Positions 53,987-63,252 of a stretch of 64,000 nt of DNA are shown here, in pieces (position 1 is the stretch's first letter; every line of letters starts with the position of its first letter). The stretch is from Streptomyces cirratus (lineage in GTDB: Bacteria; Actinomycetota; Actinomycetes; Streptomycetales; Streptomycetaceae). The translations under genes and the position numbers were made by a program. Under the pieces are notes generated by a model that worked only from the letters and a program-made list of their open reading frames with translations, made no database searches and was not told the DNA's origin. The stretch is from the NCBI RefSeq assembly GCF_014650775.1, contig NZ_BMVP01000002.1, positions 248,001 through 312,000 on the forward strand, given 5' to 3'.

Positions 53987-54760
53987 CTACTGGGGCCCGT
54001 ACTTGCGGCCCGTACGCGACGACACCCCGCCCAGGAGTCCGCGCGGCGTCAGCTTCACCACGCCCATCAGCGCCTTGTACCGCGGGTCGGGGATGGAGAC
54101 GGTCTTGCCGCGCGCCAGGTCGGCCAGCGCGGCCGCCACCAACTTGTCGGCGTCCAGCCACATCCAGCCCGGGATGTTGTCGGTGCCCATCCCGGCCCGC
54201 TCGTGGAACTCGGTCCGTACGAAGCCCGGGCACAGCGCCATCATCCGCACACCGCTCCCGGCCAGGTCCTTCGCCGCCCCCTGGGTGAACTGCACGACCC
54301 AGGCCTTGCTCGCCCCGTAGGTCCCGCGGGGTACGAAGGCGGCCACCGAGGCCACGTTGACGACACCGCCGCGCCCGCGGGAGCGCATCGACTCGGCCGC
54401 CGCCGAGGTCAGCCGCAGCACCGCCTCGATGTGCACCTTGAGCATCGTCAGCTCGTCCGCCATGGAGACTTCGAGGTAGCGGCCCTTGTTGCCGAAGCCG
54501 GCGTTGTTGACCAGCAGGTCGACCGGGTGGGTGCGGTCGCCGAGGCGGGCCTCGACCGCGGCGATCCCCTTGTCCGTGGACAGGTCGGCGGTCAGCACCT
54601 CGGCCTCGATGCCGTGCCGGTCGTGCAGCTCGGTGGCCTGCTCGCCCAGGCGCTCGGTGTCCCGGGCCACCAGCACCAGGTTGTGGCCCTGGGCGGCGAG
54701 CCGCCGGGCGAAGGCGGAGCCGATGCCCGCCGTGGATCCCGTAATCAACGCAGTCGTCAT
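53987..54760 (-). CDS. Short-chain dehydrogenase/reductase
   Basis: A 257-residue classical SDR. The cofactor motif TGSTAGIGSAFA is near 8 and NNAG near 90. The catalytic Tyr and Lys lie in TYGASKAWVVQF, with Ser in NVASVAAF. Arg at the end of strand 2 (VARDTERLG) suggests NADP(H). The C-terminus resembles DltE/oxidoreductases with DPRYKALMGVVKLTPRGLLG. The substrate is not known. It diverges from a LysR regulator gene, which is a common arrangement for a regulated pair. Confidence 0.9.
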   Translation of the reverse strand: MTTALITGSTAGIGSAFARRLAAQGHNLVLVARDTERLGEQATELHDRHGIEAEVLTADLSTDKGIAAVEARLGDRTHPVDLLVNNAGFGNKGRYLEVSMADELTMLKVHIEAVLRLTSAAAESMRSRGRGGVVNVASVAAFVPRGTYGASKAWVVQFTQGAAKDLAGSGVRMMALCPGFVRTEFHERAGMGTDNIPGWMWLDADKLVAAALADLARGKTVSIPDPRYKALMGVVKLTPRGLLGGVSSRTGRKYGPQ

Positions 54761-54873
54761 AGGCGCAACCTAGCTTTATTCCGGGCGCGGTTCGCCCCCG
54801 GCCCCGGCAAGGCGGCACCCCCAAAGTGAGCCTCGAACATTCTCGCTTCGGCCAAAGGTGGGCTTATGCTCGC

Positions 54874-55785
54874 ATGGTGATCGAGGCACGTCATCTACGG
54901 GTCCTGCGCGCCGTCGCCGGGACCGGGTCCTTCTCCGCCGCCGCCCGGGAACTGGGCTGCACCCAGCCGGCCGTCTCCCAGCAGATGAAGGCGCTGGAGC
55001 AGTCGGCCGGCACCCCGCTGCTGATCCGGACCGGCCGCGAGATGCGGCTCACCCAGGCCGGCGAGGCGCTGGTCAGGCATGCCGCCGGCATCCTGGCCGG
55101 GCTGACCGCCGCCGAGGAGGAGGTCGCGGCGATCGCCGGGCTGCGCGCGGGCCGGGTCCGGCTGGTGTCGTTCCCCAGCGGCAGTTCCACGCTGGTCCCC
55201 ACCGCGCTGGCGGCCATGCGCGGCGAGCACCCCGGCACCCGGATCTCGCTGGTCGAGGCGGAGCCCCCGCGCTCGGTGGAGATGCTGCGCGAGGGCGACT
55301 GCGATGTGGCGCTGGCCTTCCGGTACGGGGCCTCGGCCGGACCCGCCGTCGAGTGGGAGGACCTGGTGGTGCGGCCCCTGCTGACCGACCGGCTCGTGGG
55401 GCTGGTCCCCGAGGCGCACCGGCTGGCCGGAGCCGAACGGGTGGGCATGGCCGAGCTGGCCGGGGAGCCGTGGATCGCGGGCTGCCCCCGCTGCCGCCGC
55501 CATCTGGTCGAGGTGTGCGAGGAGGTGGGGTTCACCCCGCGCATCGACTTCGCGACCGACGACTACCCGGCGGTGGTCGGCCTCGTCGGGGCGGGTCTGG
55601 GGGTGGCGGTGCTGCCGGAGCTGGCCGTGGAGTCCGTACGGGCCAAGGGGGTCAGCACGGTGGTCGTCGAACCGGCCGTCGAGCGGGAGGTCGTGGCGCT
55701 GACCCTGCCCGACCTCGCGCGGGTCCCGGCGGTGGCCGCGACCCTGGTGGAACTGGAGCGGGCCGCCGCGTCCATGGGGGCGTGA
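54874..55785 (+). CDS. LysR family transcriptional regulator
   Basis: A 303-residue regulator. The N-terminal winged helix (GTGSFSAAARELGCTQPAVS, QQMKALEQSAGTPLLIRTG) is followed by the periplasmic-binding-like effector domain from about 90 (VRLVSFPSGSSTLVPTAL). A CPRCRRHLVEVC segment near 210 has three Cys, unusual for the family and possibly redox or metal responsive. It lies 113 bases from the divergent SDR gene, its likely target. TATGCT (54865-54870) stands 6 bases before a GTG at 54877, so the real start may be that GTG on a leaderless mRNA. Confidence 0.9.
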   Translation: MVIEARHLRVLRAVAGTGSFSAAARELGCTQPAVSQQMKALEQSAGTPLLIRTGREMRLTQAGEALVRHAAGILAGLTAAEEEVAAIAGLRAGRVRLVSFPSGSSTLVPTALAAMRGEHPGTRISLVEAEPPRSVEMLREGDCDVALAFRYGASAGPAVEWEDLVVRPLLTDRLVGLVPEAHRLAGAERVGMAELAGEPWIAGCPRCRRHLVEVCEEVGFTPRIDFATDDYPAVVGLVGAGLGVAVLPELAVESVRAKGVSTVVVEPAVEREVVALTLPDLARVPAVAATLVELERAAASMGA

Positions 55786-55956
55786 CGGTCCCGGTCCGGG
55801 GGCGGTGCGACACGCCCGGGCGCGCGCCGCGTCGGCACTTCCGTAGGAGGGGCTCCGGAGGGTCGTCGCAGGGGATCCGGGTGGGATGGGGTGATCTTCG
55901 GATGATCCGCCCTTGAGGTGAGGAAACGTTCCTTCGGACGGTTGCGGCCGAGGGTG

Positions 55957-56283
55957 TCAGTGCGGAGCGGCCGGGCCGGTAGCGCTCGACGCGGGGACCA
56001 GTCGGTGCCGTGCGCGCCCCATCAGCTCTTCGCGTTCGTCCTCGGTGAGACCGCCCCACACCCCGTAGGGCTCGCGGACGGCGAGTGCGTGCGCGGCGCA
56101 TTCCGCGCGCACCGGACAGCGCATGCAGACCTCTTTAGCCGAGGCCTCGCGCGCGCTCCTGGCCGCGCCCCGCTCGCCCTCCGGGTGGAAGAAGAGGGAA
56201 CTGTCGACCCCGCGGCAGGCAGCCAGCAGCTGCCAGTCCCAGAGGTCGGCGTTCGGTCCGGGGAGCCGGGAGAAATCTGCCAT
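55957..56283 (-). CDS. WhiB-like iron-sulfur regulator
   Basis: A 108-residue Wbl protein, MADFSRLPGPNADLWDWQLL. Four Cys ligands for a [4Fe-4S] cluster are seen: AACRGVDSSLFF, then CMRCPVRAEC, followed by the GVWGGLTEDERE turn and a basic C-terminus (GRARHRLVP). Wbl proteins bind sigma factor region 4 and act as redox- or NO-sensitive regulators. Gene order matches Mycobacterium tuberculosis, where whiB3 sits between groEL1 and sigD, so this may be its counterpart. It diverges from bldM; a perfect inverted repeat at 56333-56355 lies in its upstream region. Confidence 0.93.
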   Translation of the reverse strand: MADFSRLPGPNADLWDWQLLAACRGVDSSLFFHPEGERGAARSAREASAKEVCMRCPVRAECAAHALAVREPYGVWGGLTEDEREELMGRARHRLVPASSATGPAAPH

Positions 56284-56332
56284 GGGTAGTCCTCTTGGTG
56301 CCGGTACTGAGGCGGATAGGGTCCATGTCTCC

Positions 56333-56355
56333 ACATCTACAGTCCTAGTAGATGT
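56333..56355. promoter_or_regulatory. Perfect inverted repeat upstream of the wbl gene
   Basis: ACATCTAC (56333-56340) and GTAGATGT (56348-56355) are perfect 8-base arms with a 7-base spacer, 50 bases upstream of the Wbl start. A minus-strand promoter (TTCCCA to TACTAG, 18-base spacer) may overlap it. It is a strong operator candidate. Confidence 0.65.
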
Positions 56356-56508
56356 AAATATGACTCATTGGGAATCTAGCCTCAGACACAGGGCGAACGG
56401 AAGGAAAGCCGCCAAATAGGGCATAGCTCCAGATGGAGGACAGGGGGGTCGAGCCTCCTGCGCCGTGATCGCATCCTCACGTAGAGTGCCGAAGGTGTCC
56501 GTCCGACC

Positions 56509-56536
56509 CGTAACTCTTTCGAGTGACCATCGTTGA
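56509..56536 (+). promoter_or_regulatory. Sigma-BldN-type promoter of bldM
   Basis: CGTAAC (56509-56514) and CGTTGA (56531-56536) with a 16-base spacer match the known sigma-BldN-dependent bldM promoter of Streptomyces coelicolor. Transcription would start about 115 bases before the bldM ATG. Confidence 0.88.
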
Positions 56537-56659
56537 GAGTGCGAAGGCGGTTGAACCAAGAAGTTCTCGGACAGGTGTCCGGGGGCATCGACCGCACAGG
56601 TGACGATACGTACCAGCCTGGAGGCTCAAGGTGACGCGCATCAGCTGCGGAGGGCGGTC

Positions 56660-57271
56660 ATGACTTCCGTCCTCGTCTGCGACGACTCCCCGCTTGCCCG
56701 AGAGGCGCTCCGTCGCGCGGTTGCCACCGTGCCCGGCGTCGAGCGTGTGACGACGGCAGCCAACGGCGAGGAAGTCCTCCGCCGCTGGGGTGCCGACCGG
56801 TCAGATCTCATTCTTATGGATGTCCGGATGCCGGGCCTCGGCGGTGTGGAGACGGTTCGCCGGCTGCTCTCGGCCGATCCGGGTGCCCGCATCATCATGC
56901 TGACGGTCGCCGAGGACCTGGACGGCGTGGCCCTCGCGGTCGCCGCCGGCGCCCGGGGCTACCTGCACAAGGACGCCTCGCGCGCCGAACTGCGGGCCAC
57001 GGTCACCCAGGCGCTCGCCGACCCGACCTGGCGACTGGCCCCGCGCCGGCTCCGCTCGGCGGAGATGGGCGCCGCGCCCACCCTCACCGCGCGCGAGATC
57101 CAGGTGCTGGAGGGGATGAGCCACGGCCGTTCGAACGCGGAGATCGGGCGCGAGCTCTTCCTCTCGGAGGACACGGTCAAGACGCACGCCCGCAGGCTGT
57201 TCAAGAAGCTCGGCGCCTCGGACCGGGCGCACGCCGTGGCACTCGGGTTCCGCTGGGGCCTGGTCCGCTGA
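56660..57271 (+). CDS. bldM: Atypical response regulator BldM
   Basis: A 203-residue protein with an N-terminal receiver domain (MTSVLVCDDSPLAREALRRA; Asp in LILMDVRMPG) and a C-terminal NarL/LuxR helix-turn-helix (LTAREIQVLEGMSHGRSNAE, LFLSEDTVKTHARRLFKKLG). I recognise it as BldM, an orphan regulator needed for aerial mycelium formation that also forms heterodimers with WhiI. No sensor kinase is encoded nearby. It stands behind a sigma-BldN promoter. The ATG at 56660 gives the known 203-residue length; an earlier in-frame ATG at 56600 is not used. Confidence 0.95.
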   Translation: MTSVLVCDDSPLAREALRRAVATVPGVERVTTAANGEEVLRRWGADRSDLILMDVRMPGLGGVETVRRLLSADPGARIIMLTVAEDLDGVALAVAAGARGYLHKDASRAELRATVTQALADPTWRLAPRRLRSAEMGAAPTLTAREIQVLEGMSHGRSNAEIGRELFLSEDTVKTHARRLFKKLGASDRAHAVALGFRWGLVR

Positions 57272-57445
57272 CCGCGGAGCACCCAGAGTGTCCCGCCGTA
57301 CCCGGTGCGCAAGCGGGGGTTGGCGGGGCACAATCCGGGGGACGTGTCGCTTCGGGCGCGATGCCGCATCCTTGAGGGTGTGCCGCATTTTCGAAGATGT
57401 GGCCTCAGGGACCATTCGGGCCGAGCGGAGGGGAGGGCGCAAACC

Positions 57446-58165
57446 ATGAGTTCCGGCGCACCCGCTCATAACGCTTCGACGCACAACCAGGACCGCGGTG
57501 CCACGAACGGTCCGGCGCCAAGGCACCATGGATCGATGCGCGACGACGAGGCCCAGGGGTCACCCACGGCCACAAGCCACACGGACGCCGCCAAAGGCGG
57601 CGGCGCCGGGCCTGTCAGCGCGCTCGTACGGCGCGCGGTGGAAGGCGACGAGCAGGCCACCCACGACCTGCTGGCCTTCGTGCACCCCCTCGCCATCCGC
57701 TACTGCCGCACCCGGCTGTCACGACTTCCCGGTGACGCTCGTCACTTCGTGGAGGACCTGGCGCAAGAGGTGTGCGTCGCCGTCCTGATGGCGCTGCCCC
57801 GCTACCGGGACACCGGCCGCCCCTTCGAGGCGTTCGTCTTCGCCATCGCCGCGCACAAGGTCGCCGACCTCCAACGGGCCGCCATGCGCCACCCGGGGAG
57901 CACTGCCGTCCCGTCCGACGAGATGCCGGAGCGGCCCGACGACTCGCTGGGGCCCGAGGAACGGGCGCTGCTCAGCAGTGACGCCGCATGGGCCAAGAAG
58001 CTGCTGGCCAACCTCCCGGAGAACCAGCGTGAGCTGCTCGTGCTGCGGGTGGCGGTCGGCCTGACCGCCGAGGAGACCGGGCAGATGCTCGGCATGTCGC
58101 CCGGCGCCGTAAGGGTGGCCCAGCACCGCGCGCTCAGCCGGCTGCGCGCCCTCGCCGAACAGTAG
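57446..58165 (+). CDS. ECF sigma factor (SigD/ShbA-like)
   Basis: A 239-residue protein. After a polar extension of about 50 residues, region 2 reads [20 protein letters not shown] and [20 protein letters not shown]. Region 4 reads [20 protein letters not shown] and [20 protein letters not shown]. It lies between bldM and guaB, the position of M. tuberculosis sigD. From memory this corresponds to ShbA, which drives transcription of the principal sigma gene hrdB in Streptomyces griseus. No anti-sigma gene is adjacent. ATG 57446 has GGAGGG at good spacing; an in-frame ATG at 57536 would remove 30 residues. Confidence 0.88.
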   Translation: MSSGAPAHNASTHNQDRGATNGPAPRHHGSMRDDEAQGSPTATSHTDAAKGGGAGPVSALVRRAVEGDEQATHDLLAFVHPLAIRYCRTRLSRLPGDARHFVEDLAQEVCVAVLMALPRYRDTGRPFEAFVFAIAAHKVADLQRAAMRHPGSTAVPSDEMPERPDDSLGPEERALLSSDAAWAKKLLANLPENQRELLVLRVAVGLTAEETGQMLGMSPGAVRVAQHRALSRLRALAEQ

Positions 58166-58218
58166 GGCACCTCCCGCCACGGCCCGTGGTCGTAGGAACA
58201 GACGAATCTGCCGGTTGA

Positions 58219-59796
<1,578 letters not shown>

Positions 59797-59809
59797 CCGG
59801 TTTCCATGG

Positions 59810-59842
59810 AGGGGCGGACCCGCTGACGGCGGGCCGCCCTTT
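59810..59842. terminator. Terminator between guaB and guaB3
   Basis: GGGGCGG..CCCGC pairs with GCGGG..CGCCC across a short loop with one mismatch, followed by TTTC, 14 bases after guaB. Confidence 0.7.
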
Positions 59843-59932
59843 CGTCGTGCGTCCGTACAGCGGTCACCGGAACGCGGGCCGCCGGGGTTCGGGGATACTG
59901 GACGGGCAGACCCAGAGGAAAGGCCACCACAC

Positions 59933-61057
59933 GTGACTGAGATCGAGATCGGGCGCGGCAAGCGCGGCCGCAGGGCGTACGCGTTCGACGACATCGCCAT
60001 CGTCCCGAGCCGGCGTACGCGGGACCCGAAGGAGGTCTCGATCGCCTGGCAGATCGATGCGTACCGCTTCGAGCTCCCCTTCCTGGCCGCCCCCATGGAC
60101 TCGGTGGTCTCTCCGCAGACCGCGATCCGCATCGGCGAGCTCGGCGGCCTCGGCGTACTGAACCTCGAAGGCCTGTGGACCCGCTACGAGGACCCGCAGC
60201 CGCTGCTGGACGAGATCGCCGGGCTGGACGAGGCGACCGCGACCCGCCGCCTCCAGGAGATCTACTCCGCGCCGATCCAGGCGGACCTGATCCGGCAGCG
60301 CATCAAGGAGGTGCGCGACTCCGGTGTCGTCACCGCCGCCGCGCTCTCCCCGCAGCGCACCGCCGAGTTCTCCAAGGCCGTCGTCGAGGCGGGCGTGGAC
60401 ATCTTCGTGATCCGCGGCACCACCGTGTCGGCGGAGCACGTCTCCGGCGCCGCCGAGCCGCTGAACCTCAAGCAGTTCATCTACGAGCTCGACGTGCCGG
60501 TCATCGTCGGCGGCTGCGCCACCTACACGGCGGCCCTGCACCTGATGCGCACCGGCGCCGCGGGCGTCCTGGTCGGCTTCGGCGGCGGCGCCGCGCACAC
60601 CACGCGCAACGTCCTCGGCATCCAGGTCCCGATGGCCACCGCGGTCGCGGACGTGGCCGCCGCCCGCCGCGACTACATGGACGAGTCCGGCGGCCGCTAC
60701 GTGCACGTCATCGCCGACGGCGGCGTGGGCTGGTCCGGGGACATCCCCAAGGCCGTCGCCTGCGGCGCGGACGCCGTGATGATGGGCTCCCCGCTGGCCC
60801 GTGCCACGGACGCGCCCGGCAAGGGCAACCACTGGGGCATGGAGGCCGTCCACGAGGACGTGCCGCGCGGCAAGAAGGTCGACCTCGGTACGGTCGGCAC
60901 CACCGAGGAGATCCTGACCGGCCCGTCGCACTCCCCGGACGGCTCGATGAACCTCTTCGGCGCGCTGCGCCGCTCGATGGCCACCACCGGCTACAGCGAG
61001 CTCAAGGAGTTCCAGCGGGTCGAGGTCACGGTCGCGGACTCCCAGCACAGCCGCTGA
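59933..61057 (+). CDS. guaB3: GuaB3 family IMP dehydrogenase-related protein
   Basis: A 374-residue barrel protein without CBS domains, beginning MTEIEIGRGKRGRRAYAFDD. Family motifs include LPFLAAPMDSVVSPQTAIRI and VIADGGVGWSGDIPKAVACG. At the place of the GuaB catalytic loop (GSICTTR) it reads GGGAAHTTRNVLG, so the catalytic Cys is absent, as known for GuaB3. Its activity in Streptomyces is unsettled; it is not a simple duplicate of guaB. GTG 59933 is the start. The guaB-guaB3 pair is conserved in actinobacteria. Confidence 0.93.
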   Translation: MTEIEIGRGKRGRRAYAFDDIAIVPSRRTRDPKEVSIAWQIDAYRFELPFLAAPMDSVVSPQTAIRIGELGGLGVLNLEGLWTRYEDPQPLLDEIAGLDEATATRRLQEIYSAPIQADLIRQRIKEVRDSGVVTAAALSPQRTAEFSKAVVEAGVDIFVIRGTTVSAEHVSGAAEPLNLKQFIYELDVPVIVGGCATYTAALHLMRTGAAGVLVGFGGGAAHTTRNVLGIQVPMATAVADVAAARRDYMDESGGRYVHVIADGGVGWSGDIPKAVACGADAVMMGSPLARATDAPGKGNHWGMEAVHEDVPRGKKVDLGTVGTTEEILTGPSHSPDGSMNLFGALRRSMATTGYSELKEFQRVEVTVADSQHSR

Positions 61058-61080
61058 CCGGTCGTTCCTTTCCGTACGTA

Positions 61081-61124
61081 CGCCGGAGGGCCGGCACCCC
61101 GGGTGGGGTGCCGGCCCTCCGGCG
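61081..61124. terminator. Very strong bidirectional terminator after guaB3
   Basis: A perfect 20-bp stem (61081-61100 with 61105-61124, arm CGCCGGAGGGCCGGCACCCC) with a 4-base loop GGGT, between convergent guaB3 and the small membrane protein gene. It is the longest perfect stem in the window. Confidence 0.9.
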
Positions 61125-61136
61125 TGTGCGGGCCGG

Positions 61137-61610
61137 TCAGGCGGCGGTCTTCTTGGCCGAGCCGAAGGCGATGAAGCCGCCGATGCCGAGGAAGACGTAG
61201 TCGAGCACGTCGGCGGACTCCTTCCAGATGTCGTTCAGGCCGCCGATGCCGACCTTGTCCAGCACGTCGGCGAGGCCGACGTGGTTGACGTCGGCGACCA
61301 CGAGCGCGGTGAAGAACAGCTGGCCGAGGTAGACGGAGCCGATCGACAGGACCGCGCTGACCACGGGCAGGACCGGGTTGCGGCCGCCGAGCTTGCCGGC
61401 CGCGAGGCCGACGAGGAGGCCGACGCCGACGGCGGCGTAACCGATCTGGCGCTCGATGGCGTGCATGATGCCGCCGTAGGCGCCGGCCGCGACCAGGGCC
61501 GCCACGACCGCCGCGAGGATGCCGAGGCCGACGTTGCCCGTGCGGGCCGGCGCCGGGGCGGGGGCCGGGGTGTAGGACGCGGGCGCGGGCGGCTGGAACT
61601 GCTGGCTCAT
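61137..61610 (-). CDS. Small membrane protein of unknown function
   Basis: A 157-residue protein. The N-terminus is Pro/Ala-rich (MSQQFQPPAPASYTPAPAPA). Four hydrophobic segments lie at about 27-47, 55-73, 82-105 and 138-152, with a polar loop (GLADVLDKVGIGGLNDIWKE) before the last. It ends SAKKTAA. The family is widespread in Streptomyces but I cannot name a function. It converges on guaB3 and is followed upstream by the UDP-sugar dehydrogenase gene on the same strand. Confidence 0.78.
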   Translation of the reverse strand: MSQQFQPPAPASYTPAPAPAPARTGNVGLGILAAVVAALVAAGAYGGIMHAIERQIGYAAVGVGLLVGLAAGKLGGRNPVLPVVSAVLSIGSVYLGQLFFTALVVADVNHVGLADVLDKVGIGGLNDIWKESADVLDYVFLGIGGFIAFGSAKKTAA

Positions 61611-61727
61611 GAAGAAGGTCCCCCCAGGGATGCGTCCGCACGGGTGTCCGGCGGACGTAAGTACGAGATAAGTGACGCCGCAGGCTAGCAGGCCGCTCCG
61701 GCGGCCGGAGGGGGGATTCCCGGCGGG

Positions 61728-62957
61728 TCAGAGCCGGTGGGCGGCGCCGGCCGGGCTGGCGCCTCGGGTGTCGAGGAGCAACTGGGCCTTCACCGCGAGG
61801 CCCTGGAGGTCGTACGTGCGGTGGTGCTGGAGCAGGATCGTCAGGTCGGCGTTGGCGGCGGCCTCGTACAACGATTCGGCCCGCGGGACCGGCCGGTCGC
61901 GGACGCGCCAGCCCGAGATGTACGGGTCGTGGTAGCTGATCAAGGCGCCGAGGTCGATGAGCCGGCTGGCGATCTCCGCGGCCGGGGAGCCTTCCTGGTC
62001 CGCGAGGTCGGGCTTGTACGTGACCCCGAGCAGCAGGACGCGGGCGCCCCGGGCGGATTTGCCGTGCTCGTTCAGCAGGGTGGCGGAGCGCTGGATGACG
62101 TACTGCGGCATCCGGGTGTTGATCTCCTGCGCCAGGCCCACCATGCGCAGCGGGTGACCCGGGGTGCGGGTGGTGTGAGGGAGGTACGTGGGGTCCAGGG
62201 GGATGCCGTGGCCGCCGACGCCGGGGCCGGGGCGGAACGCCTGGAACCCGTACGGCTTCGTCTCGGCGCAGCGGATCACGTCCCAGAGGTCGACGCCGAT
62301 GTCGTGGCACAGGACCGCCATCTCGTTCATGAGGGCGATGTTGACGTGCCGGTAGTTGGTCTCCAGCAGCTGTACGGTCTCCGCTTCGCGCAGACCCCGG
62401 GCGCGGACCACCTTCTCGGTGATGCGGGCGTAGAAGGCGTGCGCCGACTCGGTGCAGGCGGGGGTGAGGCCGCCGATGACCTTGGGGGTGTTGGCGATGC
62501 CGTGGGTGCGGTTGCCGGGGTCGAGGCGGCTGGGGGAGTAGGCCAGGTGGAAGTCCCGGCCGGCGCGCAGGCCGGAGCCGGCTTCGAGGATCGGGCGCAG
62601 GTAGTCCTCGGTGACGCCGGGGTGGGCCGCGGATTCGAGGATGACGGTGGTGTGGGGGCGGAGCCGGGCGGCGAGCGTGTCGCCGGCCTCGCCGATGGCG
62701 GAGAGGTCGAGTGCCCGGTCGGCGCCGAGCTGGGTGGGGGCGCAGATGACGGCGGTGCGGACCCGGCCGAGCTCGGCGGGGTTGGTGGTGATCCGGAAGC
62801 CGGCCGCCGACATGCGGCGGATTTCGGCGGCGGTGAGGCTGCTGTCCGTGGCCGGACCGCTGTCGTAGCCGACTGTTTCGATTCCGGCGGCGACGGCCGC
62901 CTGGGCGAGGGGGAGGCCGAGGTGGCCGAGTCCGATGACGGCGAGATCTGCGGGCAT
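61728..62957 (-). CDS. Nucleotide-sugar dehydrogenase homologue lacking the catalytic Cys
   Basis: A 409-residue protein of the UDP-glucose/UDP-ManNAc dehydrogenase family. The N-terminal Rossmann motif is IGLGHLGLPLAQAAVAAG, the central domain has LLETNYRHVNIALMNEMAVL, and the C-terminal UDP-binding domain has LLGVTYKPDLADQEGSPAAE. In the active-site motif, usually GGHCIPxDP, it reads GVGGHGIPLDP: the nucleophilic Cys is Gly (codon GGC, near 62215). The enzyme thus cannot form the thiohemiacetal of normal family members. It may be inactive, bind UDP-sugars, or carry out only a partial oxidation. ATG 62957 begins MPADLAVIGLGH. No other sugar genes are adjacent. Confidence 0.85.
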   Translation of the reverse strand: MPADLAVIGLGHLGLPLAQAAVAAGIETVGYDSGPATDSSLTAAEIRRMSAAGFRITTNPAELGRVRTAVICAPTQLGADRALDLSAIGEAGDTLAARLRPHTTVILESAAHPGVTEDYLRPILEAGSGLRAGRDFHLAYSPSRLDPGNRTHGIANTPKVIGGLTPACTESAHAFYARITEKVVRARGLREAETVQLLETNYRHVNIALMNEMAVLCHDIGVDLWDVIRCAETKPYGFQAFRPGPGVGGHGIPLDPTYLPHTTRTPGHPLRMVGLAQEINTRMPQYVIQRSATLLNEHGKSARGARVLLLGVTYKPDLADQEGSPAAEIASRLIDLGALISYHDPYISGWRVRDRPVPRAESLYEAAANADLTILLQHHRTYDLQGLAVKAQLLLDTRGASPAGAAHRL

Positions 62958-63252
62958 GGGGGTAGCCGTCCCTTCCCTTCCCTTACATGAGCGGGCTGGG
63001 CGCGCAAGCCCTGTGGATGAGGTGGATGATCGAGGCCGGCGCAATGTCAGACTAGGCATATATATGACAGAAATGTCGCATTCCGGGGGGATGGCTACCG
63101 TTGTGTTGTCCACAGGCGGTGGCCGAGTCGGGAGCGGCCGGTGAGAATCGAGGACGGGGAGTGGTGCGGGTTCGCCCGCAGCAGGCGGGTACGCCCGCAT
63201 CGAGCGGGTTCGCCCGCAGCAGGCGGGTTCGCCCGCACAACGGGAGGCAGCC
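62958..63252. promoter_or_regulatory. Divergent control region with hairpin array before glpD
   Basis: A 295-base gap. The middle (63045-63080) is A/T-rich with TATATATG and inverted pairs TGTCA/TGACA (63045-63049, 63065-63069) and GACA/TGTC (63066-63077), probably promoter and operator sequence. The part next to glpD is a tandem array at 63166-63241. Confidence 0.55.
63166..63241 (+). repeat. Four 19-base tandem repeats, each a UNCG-loop hairpin
   Basis: Units start at 63166, 63185, 63204 and 63223. Each begins GCGGG-TTCG-CCCGC (second unit TACG in the loop) and ends with a 5-base spacer (AGCAG, ATCGA, AGCAG, ACAAC). Each is a 5-bp stem with a UUCG or UACG tetraloop, both members of the extra-stable UNCG class. 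The array stops one base before the glpD ribosome site (GGGAGG, 63243-63248). Confidence 0.9.

Larger units (their letters stand above)
56284..56659. promoter_or_regulatory. Divergent control region, wbl gene and bldM
   Basis: This 376-base gap holds no gene. It contains the inverted repeat at 56333-56355, the sigma-BldN-type bldM promoter at 56509-56536, and an A/T-richer stretch around 56345-56375 that is unusual for this genome. A leader of about 115 bases precedes bldM. Confidence 0.7.

Noticed and set aside
63166..63241. CRISPR array
   Set aside because: The spacers are only 5 bases, two of them identical, and no cas genes are present; these are simple tandem hairpins.
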